Source: Magicicada septendecula (lineage: Eukaryota > Arthropoda > Insecta > Hemiptera > Cicadidae). From it: 64,000 bases of DNA. The stretch is from NCBI GenBank assembly GCA_034769895.1, contig CM068367.1:123541927-123605926 (forward strand), written 5' to 3'. A program made the translations under genes and the position numbers. Within the stretch, counting starts at the first letter, position 1, and every line of letters begins with the position of its first letter. The notes beneath the pieces are model-generated. The model was not told the DNA's origin. It was given only the letters and a program-made list of their open reading frames with translations, and made no database searches. Below are positions 12,268 to 25,220 of the stretch, one piece after another.

Positions 12268-13597
12268 CCTGTTTTCCGAGTCCGATAGGCGATAATATTA
12301 TATTTATTTGTAAACTGCTGTTCAAGACTCAAGAAAACACGTCTCTGGAAGGACAGAAACTGCAGAGGGTAACGGAGATTTTTGAAATTGTCAAGGACTT
12401 ACCTTAAGTAACTTTCAATAAGTGGGAGGTCGATTGTTCAGAACGCCTGACCAAGCGCCAGTCTCTGTTGTGGTCACTTTTGTACTTCGTACAATTCTAG
12501 CTAAAAACTGAATTAGATTTTCTAAGAAAACCATTTAAAAAATCTTAGTGCTCGTCTAATAGCGGCGTCGTGAGCAGGGATAGGGACTTATTCCACGAAA
12601 ACAGAATAACGCACTTAGACGTGATACCTCAGTACATATAACCGAACCTTATACGCCACCAGTCATAAGTTTATTAGCGAGGCCTCGCCTTGTCGAAGTG
12701 GCGTCATCGTCTTAGTCCAAGGCAGCCGTGAAGCATCACTGCCTCATTTCACGAGCCCACAGCGACAGGTCGGTTGGTTGTAGTCGGTCCCCAGTAGTAC
12801 AAGACTCTCCGATTGACTTTCCGATTGGTGCACAAGACATGCGTATAAACCATTCGCCTGCTCCAGTTTTGCAGTTTGTCGATCAAGGACTTACTGTAGG
12901 TTATACATCTGATTTTGAAATATTTTGTTATCTCTTTTTATGGGAGTAGGAGTTACCACATAACACAGTCCTCAGTCCGAAATCCCCGTATCTTGTTAGA
13001 TTCTTCTATTCGCATTTCTGATCACATTAGAATAATGTCTGGGAACATACTTTTCCCGTTGATAATAGTGCAACTGATACCGACTATGTGTGCTGCCGTC
13101 GACCTAACTGGAACTATTTAGCAATGCTCAGGGTAATAGTATCCTGATGTCGGTGTGTCCCATTCAGCCAGGCCAGGATCCCATATACCTCTAGCCAGTC
13201 TTAGCGGGATCTCTTTCTTTAAACAACGTGTTCCGTCGCGCGGTAACCACTCCATTGGTACTGGTTGTTAGGCCAAGAAGGAGTACGTGAGAGTGTATTT
13301 GTTCCACTCACACTCCCTTACGTCCCTTCGATAATTATCACGAACATGGAAGATTGTTTTTCTTTCTAATGTAGATTGTTTAAAACATTACCAGCAAGTG
13401 TCTACATATTAAAATCAATGTAATTTTAAATCAATGACGTTAGATGTAATAAGAAAACTGAAAAGTAGATTTTTTAAAGTAGGCCTAAGCAACAAGCAAA
13501 ACAAGGAGCCATTACATCACTCCGTGCAAACAGGTTACGTGTAGGAGACATACGTGTACATTTTTGTATTAAAGGTTTACATTGGCATTAGTGTTTT
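12268..13597. other. Unassigned sequence, partly GC-balanced
   Basis: The segment 12640-12870 is less AT-rich and holds GCGAGGCCTCGCC (a palindrome) and a GTATAAACC, but no frame or repeat could be recognised. Nothing supports a gene. Confidence 0.4.
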
Positions 13598-13599
13598 AT

Positions 13600-13665
13600 G
13601 TTAATGTTAAAATAACATTGCAGTTGGTAATGTACTTAACTCTGGATCGGCTGGGATAATGGAGA
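13600..13665. repeat. Dispersed repeat, copy 2
   Basis: Direct-orientation partner of 8932-9000. It shares TGTTAAAATAACATT and GGGATAATGGA blocks in the same order and spacing. Confidence 0.45.
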
Positions 13666-13856
13666 GAAGAAATTGAGCAAAATTGTATAAAAAATTAATG
13701 TATTGTAAATTTTTACAAATTTTAATAATTTTAAAAAATGATTTTCTATTATGCAATGCTCAGCAAAACCTGTATTACATTTTTTATTAATTATTATTAT
13801 GATTAATTCCGAACTTAATTCCCTCCCCCGCCTAACATACATTTAAAATCTAACCT

Positions 13857-13985
13857 CTGAAGCTGCCATAATTGGTGAAACAACTGTCAGGAAAATAAAA
13901 TGGATCTGTAGAAGTATACCAAGTGTTTATTTGTTATATTCAAGTATTAATAAAATGTTGTACCAAGTACCGAGCGACCATTCTA
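13857..13985 (+). repeat. Tail repeat with GAAAC-GTCAGGAAAATAAAA signature
   Basis: Begins CTGAAGCTGCCATAATTGG, then TGAAACAACTGTCAGGAAAA, then GATCTGTAGAAGTATACCAA and a TTAATAAAATGTTGTACCAA stretch ending near CGAGCGACC. The same order occurs at 42655-42790. A stem GCCA/TTGGT sits between CTGAAG and GAAAC, a variant of the structured motif seen at Penelope-like tails in this window. Confidence 0.5.
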
Positions 13986-15000
13986 TCAGTGTAATTAATA
14001 ACTTACACTTGAATCTGATGACGTATACAGAGCATTTTTATTCAAAGGATCGGTTTAAATGCGTATTTGAGCTACTAAATTTTTTCTATAATAATGACTA
14101 AGGCATTTTTGTAAAGAAAGAAAAATAAGAAAGCAGGCAAAAATAACAGTAATTTACAGTATACGAACTACAGCTTGAAGAGATTTTTATTGCCTATTTC
14201 CTACTTCTCTCGTTGAATTCCTAAGAAGGGTTATGTTGTTAGGGTTAAAAATTACGCCGAATCAACCATTTTATACATTCTTACAACTATTCGTACATTC
14301 ATACAATAATATAGAATTTTTTTAATTTTTTCTATTAATTAGGCCTATGCCAAGGACCAGGGCGAGGGCGAACAGCACGGAGGATCGAGTAGTCTCTAAT
14401 ATTATGAATGAGAGAGAGAGAGAGAGAGCAAACGGATCACTTATAATCGTTTTTTGAAAGAAATGGATGTTCTTTGGATGAAAAGACTGTCTAAGTATTT
14501 TCAAGTAAAAACGCTGAAAACTGGTTCCTTGGAATGATAATACTCTAGTGAGCACAGTGTAGTGCTCTTCTTGAGAAATAAAGAAACTTAAAAGTTTTGT
14601 AGGCGTAATCTCACAGTACAATACGATATTGACAATAACACAAAAACACATTACAAATAACAATAATTAGTATTTTTAAACTCTTATACAAACTTTTTTT
14701 TTAATTGGGGAAGTGAGTATGTGAATATCCTCTTTTTCCTACAAATAATTAATTAAACCATGCGTGTTTAGAACTGTTTGTGTTAGTTACTGATTTCCTT
14801 TCTTTATTAGTTAGTCGACGTAATCATAGACAGTATGGGTTATCACAATTTGTTTACAGGTAAATTACGTGATGTTACAAATGTGTATTCAACAAGTTTG
14901 TCATATGTATTTCGTTCGTTTATTTGTTTCGTAGTGCGGTACGTATATAGGGCCTATTATTAATTTTTTGTATTTATGGTACTATATCGTGTTCAGCACT
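13986..15000. other. Unassigned AT-rich sequence with a short (AG)n
   Basis: An (AG)n run of about 17 bases lies at 14411-14428. No coding or transposon signature. Confidence 0.5.
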
Positions 15001-15038
15001 TTTAATCCGACTAACCACGGATGATCGGGATTTCACTG
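15001..15038 (-). mobile_element. Possible pogo/Tigger-like end
   Basis: On the minus strand, CAGTGAAATCCCGATCATCC is followed by GTGGTTAGTCGGATTAAA. The CAGT start and CCGGATTA-type subterminal sequence resemble Tigger ends, but the flank is not a clean TA and no partner end was found. Confidence 0.3.
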
Positions 15039-15179
15039 CATTTCATTTACTCTGTTCTCCATTCTGACAGTACTAGTAATACCTGTCATGTTTTAGTACG
15101 ATAGTATTAATAAATCGCATTAAAAAATTAATAAACTGATAGTAATATTGTGAAATTTACGTTGTGTATAGCGTTGGGG

Positions 15180-15512
15180 GGGGATATCATTGTATGTGAC
15201 CAACATACAAACGACGACTAAGCTTGCCAGTACAGTAAATGCAAAATAATCACGGTAATCAGTCTCGGCGGTTACCGGCACGTAGCAGCTGCGCGCGTTT
15301 TATTTATTTATGCGTCATTTGGCTGCTCTCGTAGTGGACATTTTTCAATTAACCTGTCCTGTTGAGGGCGGCGGCGGGAATTAATTTACCGTCCGCGGAG
15401 AGTCGATCAGTCATCGGCAACTGTGGCACGACGATGCTCTGGGGGCAAACGGATTACAGCGCACGCGCCCGGGCTCCGTGTGGCGTACACTAGATAAACC
15501 TGGCTGGACATC
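15180..15512. other. GC-balanced island without ORF
   Basis: In a background near 65-70% AT, 15240-15500 is GC-rich. It includes GCGCGCG, GGCGGCGGCGGGAATTAA, a TAATTTACCGTCC block and CACGCGCCCGGGC. No open frame or repeat was recognised. It could be a conserved non-coding or promoter element of a distant host gene. It abuts the left target site of the hAT-like element. Confidence 0.3.
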
Positions 15513-15679
15513 ATGTGTACTAGAGGTGGGCTAAACTGTTATTTTAAAATAATAGGTACGAGAATACCGTTCCAAAAAAATAACAGGTACAAATACCTGT
15601 TATTACATAGGCTACTAATTATACATAACCTATATTAATCCTTTGTACGTAACTCGTTGAGTTTCCTGCAGGTCTCCTA

Positions 15680-15815
15680 TGTAATATCTTCAAATAAATA
15701 CACTGCAGGTAGGTTTATTTTCACCTAGATTAATTCTAGTTTATTTCACCTATTAATGTATATAAAACCTATTAAAATAAACCTACTTGCAATGTATTTA
15801 TTTGAAGATATTACA
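15680..15815. repeat. Foldback repeat nested in the hAT-like element
   Basis: Arms 15680-15721 and 15774-15815 are inverted copies differing at about four positions and sharing TATCTTCAAATAAATACA and TAGGTTTATTTT. The loop is 52 bases. The arms are separate from the host element's own inverted ends. Confidence 0.75.
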
Positions 15816-16254
15816 TTACCTGTATTATATAATTTGTTATAAGAAATAAATTGAAACTAAAAGTACTAACAGTGTTACTTTAGACTGTGACTTTATTAAA
15901 CTATTACTGTTTAAAAGAAAATAAGAAACAAGAGAATTTATAGGCCTATCTCCCTTTGGGAATACTAATTTTTCACTACGAATAAACAAACTAACATTGG
16001 TTAGACAAATCAGTTGCGAAACTCAGGCAATGAAATTTAGAATAGCACAACAAAAAATGTGAAAAAAAAACATCAGAAACGTATAACAAAAACATAACAG
16101 TAAGCTACAAGAGTGAATGAGAATAAACATGAATTAAACCGATTACGCTTATAAAAACACAACCTAAACAGTTCGCGGTAAAATTTCATTAGATATCTCC
16201 TCTTATCTTATTTTATTTTCTTATCAGGTAGTACTCGAAAAGAATGCGGAAGAC

Positions 16255-16293
16255 CGAAGTGGTACGCGGATCCCGAAAGGTTGGGAACCACTG
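16255..16293 (-). mobile_element. Lone hAT-type terminus
   Basis: On the minus strand CAGTGGTTCCCAACCTTTCG is followed by GGATCCGCGTACCACTTCGG. CAGTGGTTCCCAAC is a classic hAT (Charlie-like) end. No matching left end was found nearby, so this is a fragment nested in the larger element. Confidence 0.5.
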
Positions 16294-17351
16294 CTAGTAG
16301 ATCAACTGGGCAACTAATAGGTCCTGGCAAAAGCACAAGTTGGGCAAATAATGGAAACTTCAAGCCATATCATACATCAATCATAAATGTTTTACAGTCT
16401 CCAAGAAATTCAGATACACTTGTAGCTTTTTCTTCTTATTACCTCCTTGTTTTATTGATGGCCTTCTAATAAGTTTAGCAAATTCTTACCTTCATCAGAT
16501 CGTGTATTTATCTTAGGCTGCAGTTTGACCATTTACACCTAATTGTGTTATCTGTTACCGTATGGAGTTTTTTATTTTTATTTCTTTACTAAGTGGAAAC
16601 TACTATTAGTCAAATAATAAGTAAAGTGACAAATGAAAATTCAAAATCAGCAGATTAGAGAAAAGAAAAAAATTTACGAAAACACCTTACGTTTTATCAG
16701 ATCAGTAAAGATTTAATGAACAGGACTAGATAAAGTGCATAAATGTCCATTACAACAATCTCATCACTTACGTGAGATGTGCAGTGAAGTTAAAATCACA
16801 TTAACAAAAAGAATAATATGGCCTATATCAGCCACTCTATAGGTTGTAACACAATATAATTCGTTTTTTTCAAAATTTACCGTGTTGGTGACTAGTATAA
16901 TATATAATTTATTATAATCTGTATTAAATATCTGCATAACACACGAGAATAAATGTAACATCAGTATGAATTTTTTTCATTTATTATAAACAGCTTCGTC
17001 TCTTTGCGCAGAATGAAGTATTCAGGACCAAAAAGTGGCTTCGTAACTAGTTCGTACTCGAAATACTCCTAATACTAGTTGTTCCTTGTGTACGTAGTGT
17101 TCCTCGTGATACACCGAGTATTTGTAATACTCGTTTACTTGTTATTCCTTGTGTACCGGTGATACGCTTAGTATTTGGGGTACTAGTTTATTTGTTACTT
17201 GTGAATTCGTTAGTTGCGAAGGGGCGCCCCTCGACTCGGAACAGCGAGGCCGCGAATAACAGGTATTTCAACTTTTCAGTCACTGTTACATCCGTTCCCC
17301 AAAAATATCGTTCCAAAATACCTGTTATAGGTATATCGGCCCACCTCTAAG

Positions 17352-17880
17352 GTGTGTACAGTATTTATCCGTCCGTCTGGGAATGCGAACGTGGTAACGT
17401 GAGGAAAACATTCACGTCTTTCTTTCTCCGATCAAACGGCGGTTATCAACAATAATAAACTATACCAAAATTAATAAAGATCTTGGTCATAGTGTTTTCG
17501 CTGTCTTCATTGAGCCATGAGTTGAGACAGTAACTGACCAACTGGCCTGTCAGCCGTTCGTTTTCCGCAGTGTTTTAGCCACTGAAACCAACATGCGGTT
17601 TTCTCCGACGAGTGGGTAGTATTACGCCTGTAAAGAGACTATTTTCCAGTAGCCCGAATCCACTAATGTAAACGCTGCTGCCCACTCCCACCTGTTGTCT
17701 GTTGGTCCGCTGGAGGCATTCCTTCCAGCCACCCATATCCGTTACGTGGAGACGCGCCCTCTAGGGGGTTACAGACTCCTCCGAGGGACTAATATTTATA
17801 AAGATAAATGTCAATAATACGGAACGTGTACAGTAATAAACGGGTACCTAAAAGAAAAGAACCGGCCAGATACGAGAATG
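17352..17880. other. Unassigned sequence
   Basis: Mixed-composition sequence with no recognised motif. Confidence 0.4.
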
Positions 17881-18080
17881 ATGTCTGCAGTGCGCGGATT
17901 CTGTTGTACGGTAGTGAATCTTGGATACTGGAGATCAGCACCACGTCGTAATAAAGGATGTGGAGATCAGATACGTTAGCGGGACGGTGGAGTGTAGATC
18001 TGCGGATACAATGAGGAGTAACAACATTCGACAGACGTTGAATACCTATGGCGTGCCATACAACGGTGAAATAATAACAA
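17881..18080 (+). pseudogene. Short LINE RT C-terminal remnant
   Basis: A plus-strand frame reads ARILLYGSESWILEIST, the YGSETW landmark of LINE reverse transcriptase C-termini, followed after stops by RMWRSD. Only this landmark is convincing. The rest is decayed. Confidence 0.4.
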
Positions 18081-19507
18081 AGTAAATAAGTAAAATAAAA
18101 ATACAAACGAAACTGGACCGCATGGTAAGCCATAGATTGCCTTAGAAATCGGCGTATATAAACCTCGTTGATTGTAGAATGATAAGCGCAATCAGCCTAA
18201 CTATAGTGTGTAACACAGGACGAAGACGATAAATAATACCAAGTCGTTCATTCTTAGCATTCCATATCGTATAAGTCTTTCATGAAGGCATTACAATATT
18301 TTTTTCAGTTACCTACAGTACCTACATTTAGATTATTGTGAAAAACAGATTTCGTAAATTGTCGTAAAGAGGAATATAAAAAACAGAAAAAAGACAAAGA
18401 CAGTGTGCTATGACAGCTAGTGGGTAGCTATAATATAATACTACTAATAATAATAACAGTCATCATAATCATCGTCATCTCTGTTGTCGTCTTTGTCTTT
18501 CTTCGAGAATTAAGTCCACGGTCTGTTGTCCTTTTAACCGTTACACCACAGGTCACACCACATCGCCGCCAGGAAGAATCAGTCTGCATTTAAACGCGTG
18601 TAGTGACGAGTGGGACGGTGGCGACGGTGTTGTGTATATGTCGCCATGTTACTGATCGAGCCCTTCTATTTCAGCAATTTGCTCCAGCAGTGGATAAACG
18701 GGGTTAAAGGCTTCAACTTTGAGCCAAAACCTCAGCTCATTATGACGAATTAAGGTTATGGAAAAGGGGTTCTCTTCCATCGAGCTATCCGCCACTCCTT
18801 GAAACAAGTAGAGATTTAAAATTTTGAAGGGCACAATCTCAGAGGCTCAAATAAAATTGAAAACATGAAACCTACAGTAACCAAGAAAAAAAACACCTTT
18901 TACAAAAAAAAGGGTACATGAAGCAATGTTGAAGTAAAATAAAGACAAATCTTGCAAAGTCTTTTTGTGGAATAAGAGTTGCCTCTTCGTCTATATGGCT
19001 GTGAATTATGTTGGCGGTCAGAAACAATTAAAGACACTTGAGACAGATTGTTGGAGAATAATGCAGAAGTTTTCGTAGTAATGTAAAGTGAGCAATAATA
19101 AAGTTTGGGTGTGAAAGTATATCTTTCTTTAGTATTCTTCATGCAAATTTTATTCCAATATCCTTCTCTTCTTCATCTACAGTAATTTATTTGATAGTTC
19201 TGAAATTTTTTCCCAGTTCTTCCTGCAAACTTACGCCTCATCAAAAGAATGTACCAGTGAGTAGGAAACTGAATCAGGCGGTGTACTTATATCACTAATA
19301 TAATCATAATATACACTGTAACCGCAACAGTCGTTCTATGAATTCTGTAACGGTAATTACTATTATAGGAATAGGTTGACGAAAGGAAGTTTAGATGAAT
19401 GGGATCTTGGAACAAGTGGGTACAGAAAGCGTTTAAAACAATGAAGTGGATTTTAAACGGACACAGATAAGTTTCAACAGGATTACCTGATGACTTCAGA
19501 ATGTGGC
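18081..19507. other. Unassigned sequence
   Basis: Contains a short ATAATAATAAT run near 18440 and a 61-codon minus-strand frame at 18649-18834 without family features. No repeat ends recognised. Confidence 0.4.
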
Positions 19508-19824
19508 TACCTACCCAGTGGCGAAACTACTGGGAGTGATCAGAGGGATCAATCCCCCCCCCTCCAAAGCTATTAAACAATTTCAGTAAAATTCCATAAT
19601 CACCACTTCTAGGGCAGTTACGCGTGTTAAGATAAGGCTTATAAATAAATGTATAAATAATTATATGGAAACAATCTTGAATATCTCATTTCTCCTGAGC
19701 AATATGGGAAGTCAAACCTTCAAGCTAATCTCACCCACCTCCCCCAGAGTTATTCTTCCCTCCCCCCAAAACTAGTGTACCCCCCCCCCCAGGAGCAGGT
19801 CATAGTTACGCCACTGCACCGACC
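19508..19824. mobile_element. 301-bp hAT MITE
   Basis: The inverted ends CAGTGGCGAAACTA (19516) and TAGTTACGCCACTG (ending 19816) agree at 13 of 14 positions and match a widespread CAGTGGCGTAACTA hAT-type terminus. The 8-base flanks TACCTACC (19508-19515) and CACCGACC (19817-19824) agree at six of eight, a decayed target duplication. The interior is rich in runs of C with no coding capacity, and CCCCCCCC tracts lie near both ends. Confidence 0.7.
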
Positions 19825-20479
19825 GATTGTAGGCATTCAGAAATATCCGACAAATTACGTGAAACACTGAATTATATGGAATAAAGTTCGTATTGCGAAT
19901 ACTAAAAAACTTAGAATGTGAAAAGAGGAAAATAAATATTTAAAAAATAAAACTTGAAAAGAGTAAACGGTTAAATATTTGTTAGTAAAATATTAACGAA
20001 TGATGGTGAGTGTGCAAAAGCTATTGCTACTGCTATTGCATATCTAAGCAAGCTGTCGCAAAAACGCTTTGAATAAAAGGGAAAAAATTCTTACCACTAG
20101 ACTGGATTTTACATTAAAAATACATTAAGCGTCGACCCGTTCTCTGTCTTTACATCCATCCGGATTTACTATTTTCAGATCTCGAATATTTGCAGACTTT
20201 ATAAAATGCAGTCACCTGTTTACCGCACAATTTCATTCCGGACGGCTGGGAATTTTATATTGGGCGTCAACCTCTCTGTCATATCGGAGTATCTGTATGA
20301 ACCGACCAATTAAATGAACTTCACATGGCTTCTCATTTTGAACCACGTCTCACCAATTTGTGGGAGCGCGTAGAAGAAGATATTAGCACTTATGCAAAAT
20401 AATGGTTTAGTAGATAGAATCTACTATTTTCAGACTCTTAGACAGAGAAAAACGGACTTCTTAGTTTTGTCATCATCAT
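19825..20479. other. Unassigned AT-rich sequence
   Basis: No feature recognised. Confidence 0.45.
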
Positions 20480-21070
20480 CACCTCCACTCCAATGAATAG
20501 GCCCTAATTGGCCTGTTTCGGGTCGTACCTCCTCCTAGGTCTGCTGGCATTCTCCTTCCGGTCTACGCTAAGAGTGATGTGCGGTTTAAATGTTCGCACC
20601 ATCCTTTCCTATACTCCTTCATAATCTCATTTAAAGACTATGTGATTTCCTCATTCCGTTCCTTGTCTGGGCGGGGAGTAACCCTGTACACTTCTCAGGA
20701 AGTTCAATTCTGCAGCGTGAGTCTTCCTTTCCTCTTTCTTCCCAAGGATCCACGTGTCACAGCCATAAAGGAATGTCGGGACAACCACTGTTTTATAAAA
20801 CTTCATGTTTTACTAAGCTTTGTTCTTCAGAGCATTAGAAATTGTACCACAGATTCTTCTGAACCTTGTCAGTTTCTGATCGCAATCTCTGTGGCAGTCA
20901 AATGATACACTGCATCCCAAATAGTTAAAATCACAAACTTGTTCTAAGGCTTCATCGCCGACAACTATCTTCGTTCTAATGGGATACTGACGAAAGAAAG
21001 CCATAGTCTTTAATTTTAAAATATTAGTTTTTAAAAAGTGAAATTTTGTTCCGAATGTATTATTTTCCAC
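20480..21070 (-). pseudogene. LINE reverse transcriptase, C-terminal third
   Basis: The minus strand reads FLKTNILKLKTMAF (KxK.M landmark), VCDFNYLGCSVSFDCHRDCD, LTRFRRICGTISNALKN, then after a stop FYKTVVVPTFLYGCDTW, AAELNFLRSVQGYSPP and, in broken frames, a C-terminal stretch ending SRPRRRYDP and a GATGATGATGA simple tail on the minus strand. The order matches the LINE stumps at 11601-12267 and 24760-25200. At least one internal stop, several frame changes, and 5' truncation inside the RT domain. Confidence 0.75.
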
Positions 21071-24040
21071 TGCGTGTGTCTTTATAAATTCTGAACATCT
21101 TTTGGCACCGTGACCTATTTAGTCTGAAAATTTCATTTTCTACTACGCTTCTGTGAGAAATACACGCAATTTTTCATACCATATTTTATATTCTTAACCC
21201 CAGCGCTGATCAAATTTATCTACTTTTATGTCCCCAAGTTTCAGTGGCTAAGTTAGAACGTGATAAGTATATTATCATTTTGAACAAAAATAATATAAAA
21301 AGTATAATATACTTTTACAGAAAGTATAAAAAAGGTGTGTGTATGTGTGCCAGTGTACTCAGTTGCCGTATATAGTAAAGTGGATTTGTCAGTCAAGAAA
21401 CGTTTCGCCTGTATTGCCTTCCTAGGAGGTATAGCGACGCATAGCTGTACACATACGTCTGACGACGGGGACTTACGCAAACATTCGCTTATAACCTAGG
21501 GACCCCCGAGATGTTTTTATAATGGGGGGGGAGAATATAGTTATTGGAATATAGTAGTTAACCGACAATTATACAATTTATAATCCTGTTAGAATAAATA
21601 TTTTCGTTATTTATTTTCTGAGGCTAGGCTAGGTAAGTCGTTTAGATAGCTTTTTGTTTTTTTTACGATGTTAGAGAAAATGTAATTTCTTGACAGTAGA
21701 GACCTGATTGCAGGTACATATTTTGTGTTAATAAGGCTTAAATAAGACAATAGACGACACAGTTTAGACATTGTACTCTATCTGTATCGAATAGTTTTCC
21801 TACGTTTTGTAAATAAAATGTCTTTTTTCTTAACACACCTTTAATCGTTTAATTTTAAGCCATATACGCTTACGAAACATCTGAATGTATTAAAATAGGC
21901 GAATTTATGTAAAGATATTTAAGAATGATAGGGAACGTAAATATACGCGCGAAAGAGTGACGTCTATGTGATGTGTTTATAGCACATTTTATAACAATTT
22001 TAGTCATATGTTTATGTGATAAAAAGTATACGTAAGTTAGGTGATTGTAGTGTGGCCTCTGAAATGCACACTTAGAACGTGGACATACTAATTTGGACAG
22101 CCCAGATACCTGACTCAGTGCCTGACGCTAGTTGTCACTTAAGCTCAGTGTGATCATTTACTAATCGTTTTTTTTGTTCGTCAGTATTTCAAAGACGTCA
22201 AGCTTTTGTATTCTTTGTCTGTGCTTTTAATAACGTATCGTCTGCTTAGCATATGTTACAGGTATTCAGTTCGCACCTCTGAAAAGCCACAATGTATGTT
22301 CAAACGATGTTTCCAATATATGTCTGTTGATTTCCAGGGCTGGTTTACCTGGCCCTGAGAACGACTACACTTGATTGTCTGTCATACTGTGTTTCAATTT
22401 TGGGACCAATATTTTGTCAGGTTAGTTTGATTCATAAACAGCCTGGAGTCTCCTCGAATGATTGATGTTGAATGGCACTCTGCAACCGTTTAACTGTCAT
22501 ACGCTGTGTGTCATCATGCTGGTGGGCAGGCTTTTGACGTAGTCTATATTGTGAAACGTATCCAGGTGAAACGTATTTGTTGGCTGGTGTATGCGTTTCA
22601 CAAAGAACACTTTGACCAGTTGCGGATTAGTGAAACCCGTCCTCCCGTCTGCCAGAGTTTCCTTCAACCTAACATCGTTGCGAACGCCTCATGGTTCACA
22701 CAGAAAAAATCATAAGCGTTTCACTTATTCAGACACGAAAGCTATTCAAGACGCTACTAACAGGGCGATTAGGTAGGGAGTCTCCGGGTTAGTTCGAAAT
22801 ACTCGAGCTCAACTCTTGCAACGAGATAATTTAAACTAATTATGAAGAAGTAAGGTTTCTTCTACAAGGGAGTCGGACAGAGAAAGATAGAAGTATATCT
22901 TGATTAATAGAGAGAAAGAGAAAGTTGTGTATGAGTGCGCGTGGGGCAGACGACCACTTGTAAGCGGATGAATCATACCGTTAACTGGAAGTCTGATCCA
23001 GTCTCTCATTGTTATTATTAAGCATCGAAAACTTTATTGGATACAGTTCTTAGTTCCGTCACGGAATAATCGATGTGACGATGACTTCATTAGAGTCTGG
23101 AATCGTGATGTCGGGGTGGTAACGGTTCCTAGCGGCTGCTGAGAGAGCACAAATGGTCGTGCTTTGTTGACTTGCACACAACATCGAGTGACCCCCGACT
23201 CCGCCGCCGCTTTGACCGTCGGTGAAACGCCAACGTACGCAGCGTACTTTATGATTGCTGAATTTCTTAATACACTGCGTATGTAAATATACAGCGTATT
23301 CACTGTACTGTGTGCACTGTGGCGCCTTTTGCACTCGGTAACGACTGCGCATGAAAGTACGTATATAAGTAGTATCCTATGTACGTGATTATATATGCAA
23401 GTGTGTATGTGTGAGTTTAGTTTTACAATGTAAGGTATCGTATAAATCGTTGCTAACTCGGTGGTGCGCGAGAGAATTTAAAGTAGCCGTCTCTTAAGCT
23501 TCTCCAAAACAAAATCTATAAAAAAATTTACACACTAAGACAACAGATAACTTAACAACTCATTTCCTTAAGAGTTTTAGAGCTTTCCTTTTTCTTTAGA
23601 GATACCGGTAATAAAAGATTTTAGATCCAATACTTTCATTTTAAAAATTAAAAAAAATTTTGTAACATAGTACTTTAAAGCTAATGATTTTTTTAAAATA
23701 TTTGAACTATTATAAGCAAAATTTATAAAGAAAGGACCATCATAAAACAGTATTGAATTTTATTTAATATGTTTAGGAAATAAATGATCCCAGTATGCAA
23801 GCGCGCCCCCAGATAAACAGAAAGACACACATTCACACAACACACACACACACACACACGCACGCACAAATACCTAGTGGAGGAATATATTCATATAACT
23901 ATTCAAAGGGGACCGAGGGTTCATATAATTTTTAAAGGGAAAGCGTAGACTTTATAAGAACCACTGATGTAACAATAAATATTTGTATTAAAAAATAATC
24001 CCCCACACTTTTCTATTGGTCTGAAATTCGACATTAACGA
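21071..24040. other. Unassigned sequence
   Basis: About 3 kb without a defensible gene. It contains a short CA tract at about 23837-23868 and a compact purine-rich GAGAAAGAGAAAG at 22910-22923. The frames at 22506-22776 and 23034-23352 carry no domain. Confidence 0.4.
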
Positions 24041-24044
24041 ACTC

Positions 24045-24372
24045 CCAGACCAGTCGAGTTCAAGCGGCCCAAATGAGATTTCTCAGGCACGTGCGTGGTA
24101 GGATATACTATTCAATATCGTAAAAGAAATATCGATGTACGGCAGGAGATGAATATTACGAGTATACGTTATAGAAATGTCCAGTATCTGCTAAAATAGT
24201 TGGAACATCTTAACCGAATGAATGACTGCCGCATCGCCAAACAACTATGGAATTATACAGCCGGAAAGACGCACAAGTGTTGGGCTTCCGAAGAAGCGTT
24301 GGAGTGACCACCTCTAGTCTGTCTGCTTGGGACCGGAACAAACCATTTTTGGTTTAATCCTTGCTGAAGATG
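24045..24372 (+). pseudogene. LINE C-terminal stump, heavily decayed
   Basis: Plus-strand sequence reads SSSSGPNEISQAR-like in one frame and VQAAQMRFLRHVRGRI in another, then a broken HLNRMNDCRIAKQLWNY and a RKRWSDHL region, ending in GATGATGAT. Nucleotide order parallels the minus-strand copy at 11601-11925, so they are the same subfamily. Numerous frame breaks. Confidence 0.6.
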
Positions 24373-24424
24373 ATGATTAAGAAATAACAGCTATTTTAAA
24401 CAAAATATAACATACTGTTTTGCC

Positions 24425-24451
24425 TAAGTATGGATGTGTGTGTGTGTGTGT
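24425..24451. repeat. (GT)n microsatellite
   Basis: A short run of about ten GT units. Confidence 0.8.
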
Positions 24452-24755
24452 AATACTTTTTTCATATGAGCCAGTGTGAACTACGTTTTGTTCAACTGGT
24501 TCTCCCATCTTCTCCTCTCTCTTCCTCCTCTCCATATCTACTTCGTTCTCGATCGATGTCTCTCCCTTCTTTCGTCAGTCTAAATGACACCTTGTCCTCT
24601 TCTTGGGGTTTTCCTGAAAACCTTGGACATTTTTCAATTTCTTTTTGACTGGTAAACGTTCTTCAATGTCTTCTTGAGTAATCTGGAGTTTTTTTATGTG
24701 TTTTTTGTTTAATTATTTTAATGTAATTATTTATATATATATATATATTTATATT

Positions 24756-25220
24756 TATTTATGTCCGTATGATATAAGAGAGAAGATAAATAAATTTAGG
24801 AATATTTTTGGTACGATTCATAGAAATCTTAGAAATAAAACAAGACACAGCACAAGGATTAAATTTTATAAGACAATTGCAATACCCACGTTGATTTATG
24901 CATGTAATGACAAAAAAGGAAAGCGGCAAGATTCAAAGTGCTGAAATGCAGTTTCTTCGAATTACTTTAAATTATACATTGCAAGATAGAATAAGGAATG
25001 AAGCTATCAGAGCAGAACTCGAAGTAAAGGACTTAAATGAAATTATTTCAATTTACAGAAGACAATGGTGGGATCATCTGCAAAGGATGACAGAGGATCG
25101 ATTGCCGAAAGCGGCACTGAACTGTAAAGCCATTGGTAGAAGAGACGTGGGTCGTCCGAGGATTAGATGGGCGCTGGAACAGGTTTATATAACCTAATCC
25201 TTGAAGAGGAAAAGAAGAAG
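24756..25220 (+). pseudogene. LINE C-terminal end with GAA-rich tail
   Basis: Reads REKINKFRNIFGTIHRNLRN, KFYKTIAIPTLIYACND, then in the next frame IQSAEMQFLRITLNYTLQD, RRQWWDHLQRMTEDRLPKAA and GRRDVGRPRIRWALEQV, a stop, and a GAAGAGGAAAAGAAGAAG tail. The frames change once at about 24930. It parallels the copies at 11601 and 20480. The tail matches the (GAA)n behind the stump at 3633-3766, suggesting one LINE group with GAA-type tails. Confidence 0.8.

Larger units (their letters stand above)
15521..17351. mobile_element. Non-autonomous hAT-like element (~1.83 kb)
   Basis: The left end TAGAGGTGGGC (15521) and the right end GCCCACCTCTA (to 17349) are inverted repeats. Next to each lies a matching internal block, AACAGGTA.ATACCTGTTAT, also in inverted orientation. 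The flanks ATGTGTAC (15513-15520) and GTGTGTAC (17352-17359) agree at seven of eight bases, which fits the 8-bp duplications of hAT elements if the right end extends to 17351. No transposase frame is present inside. The interior holds a ~42-bp-arm foldback, another hAT-type end and AT-rich filler, so it has been used as a landing site. Confidence 0.6.
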
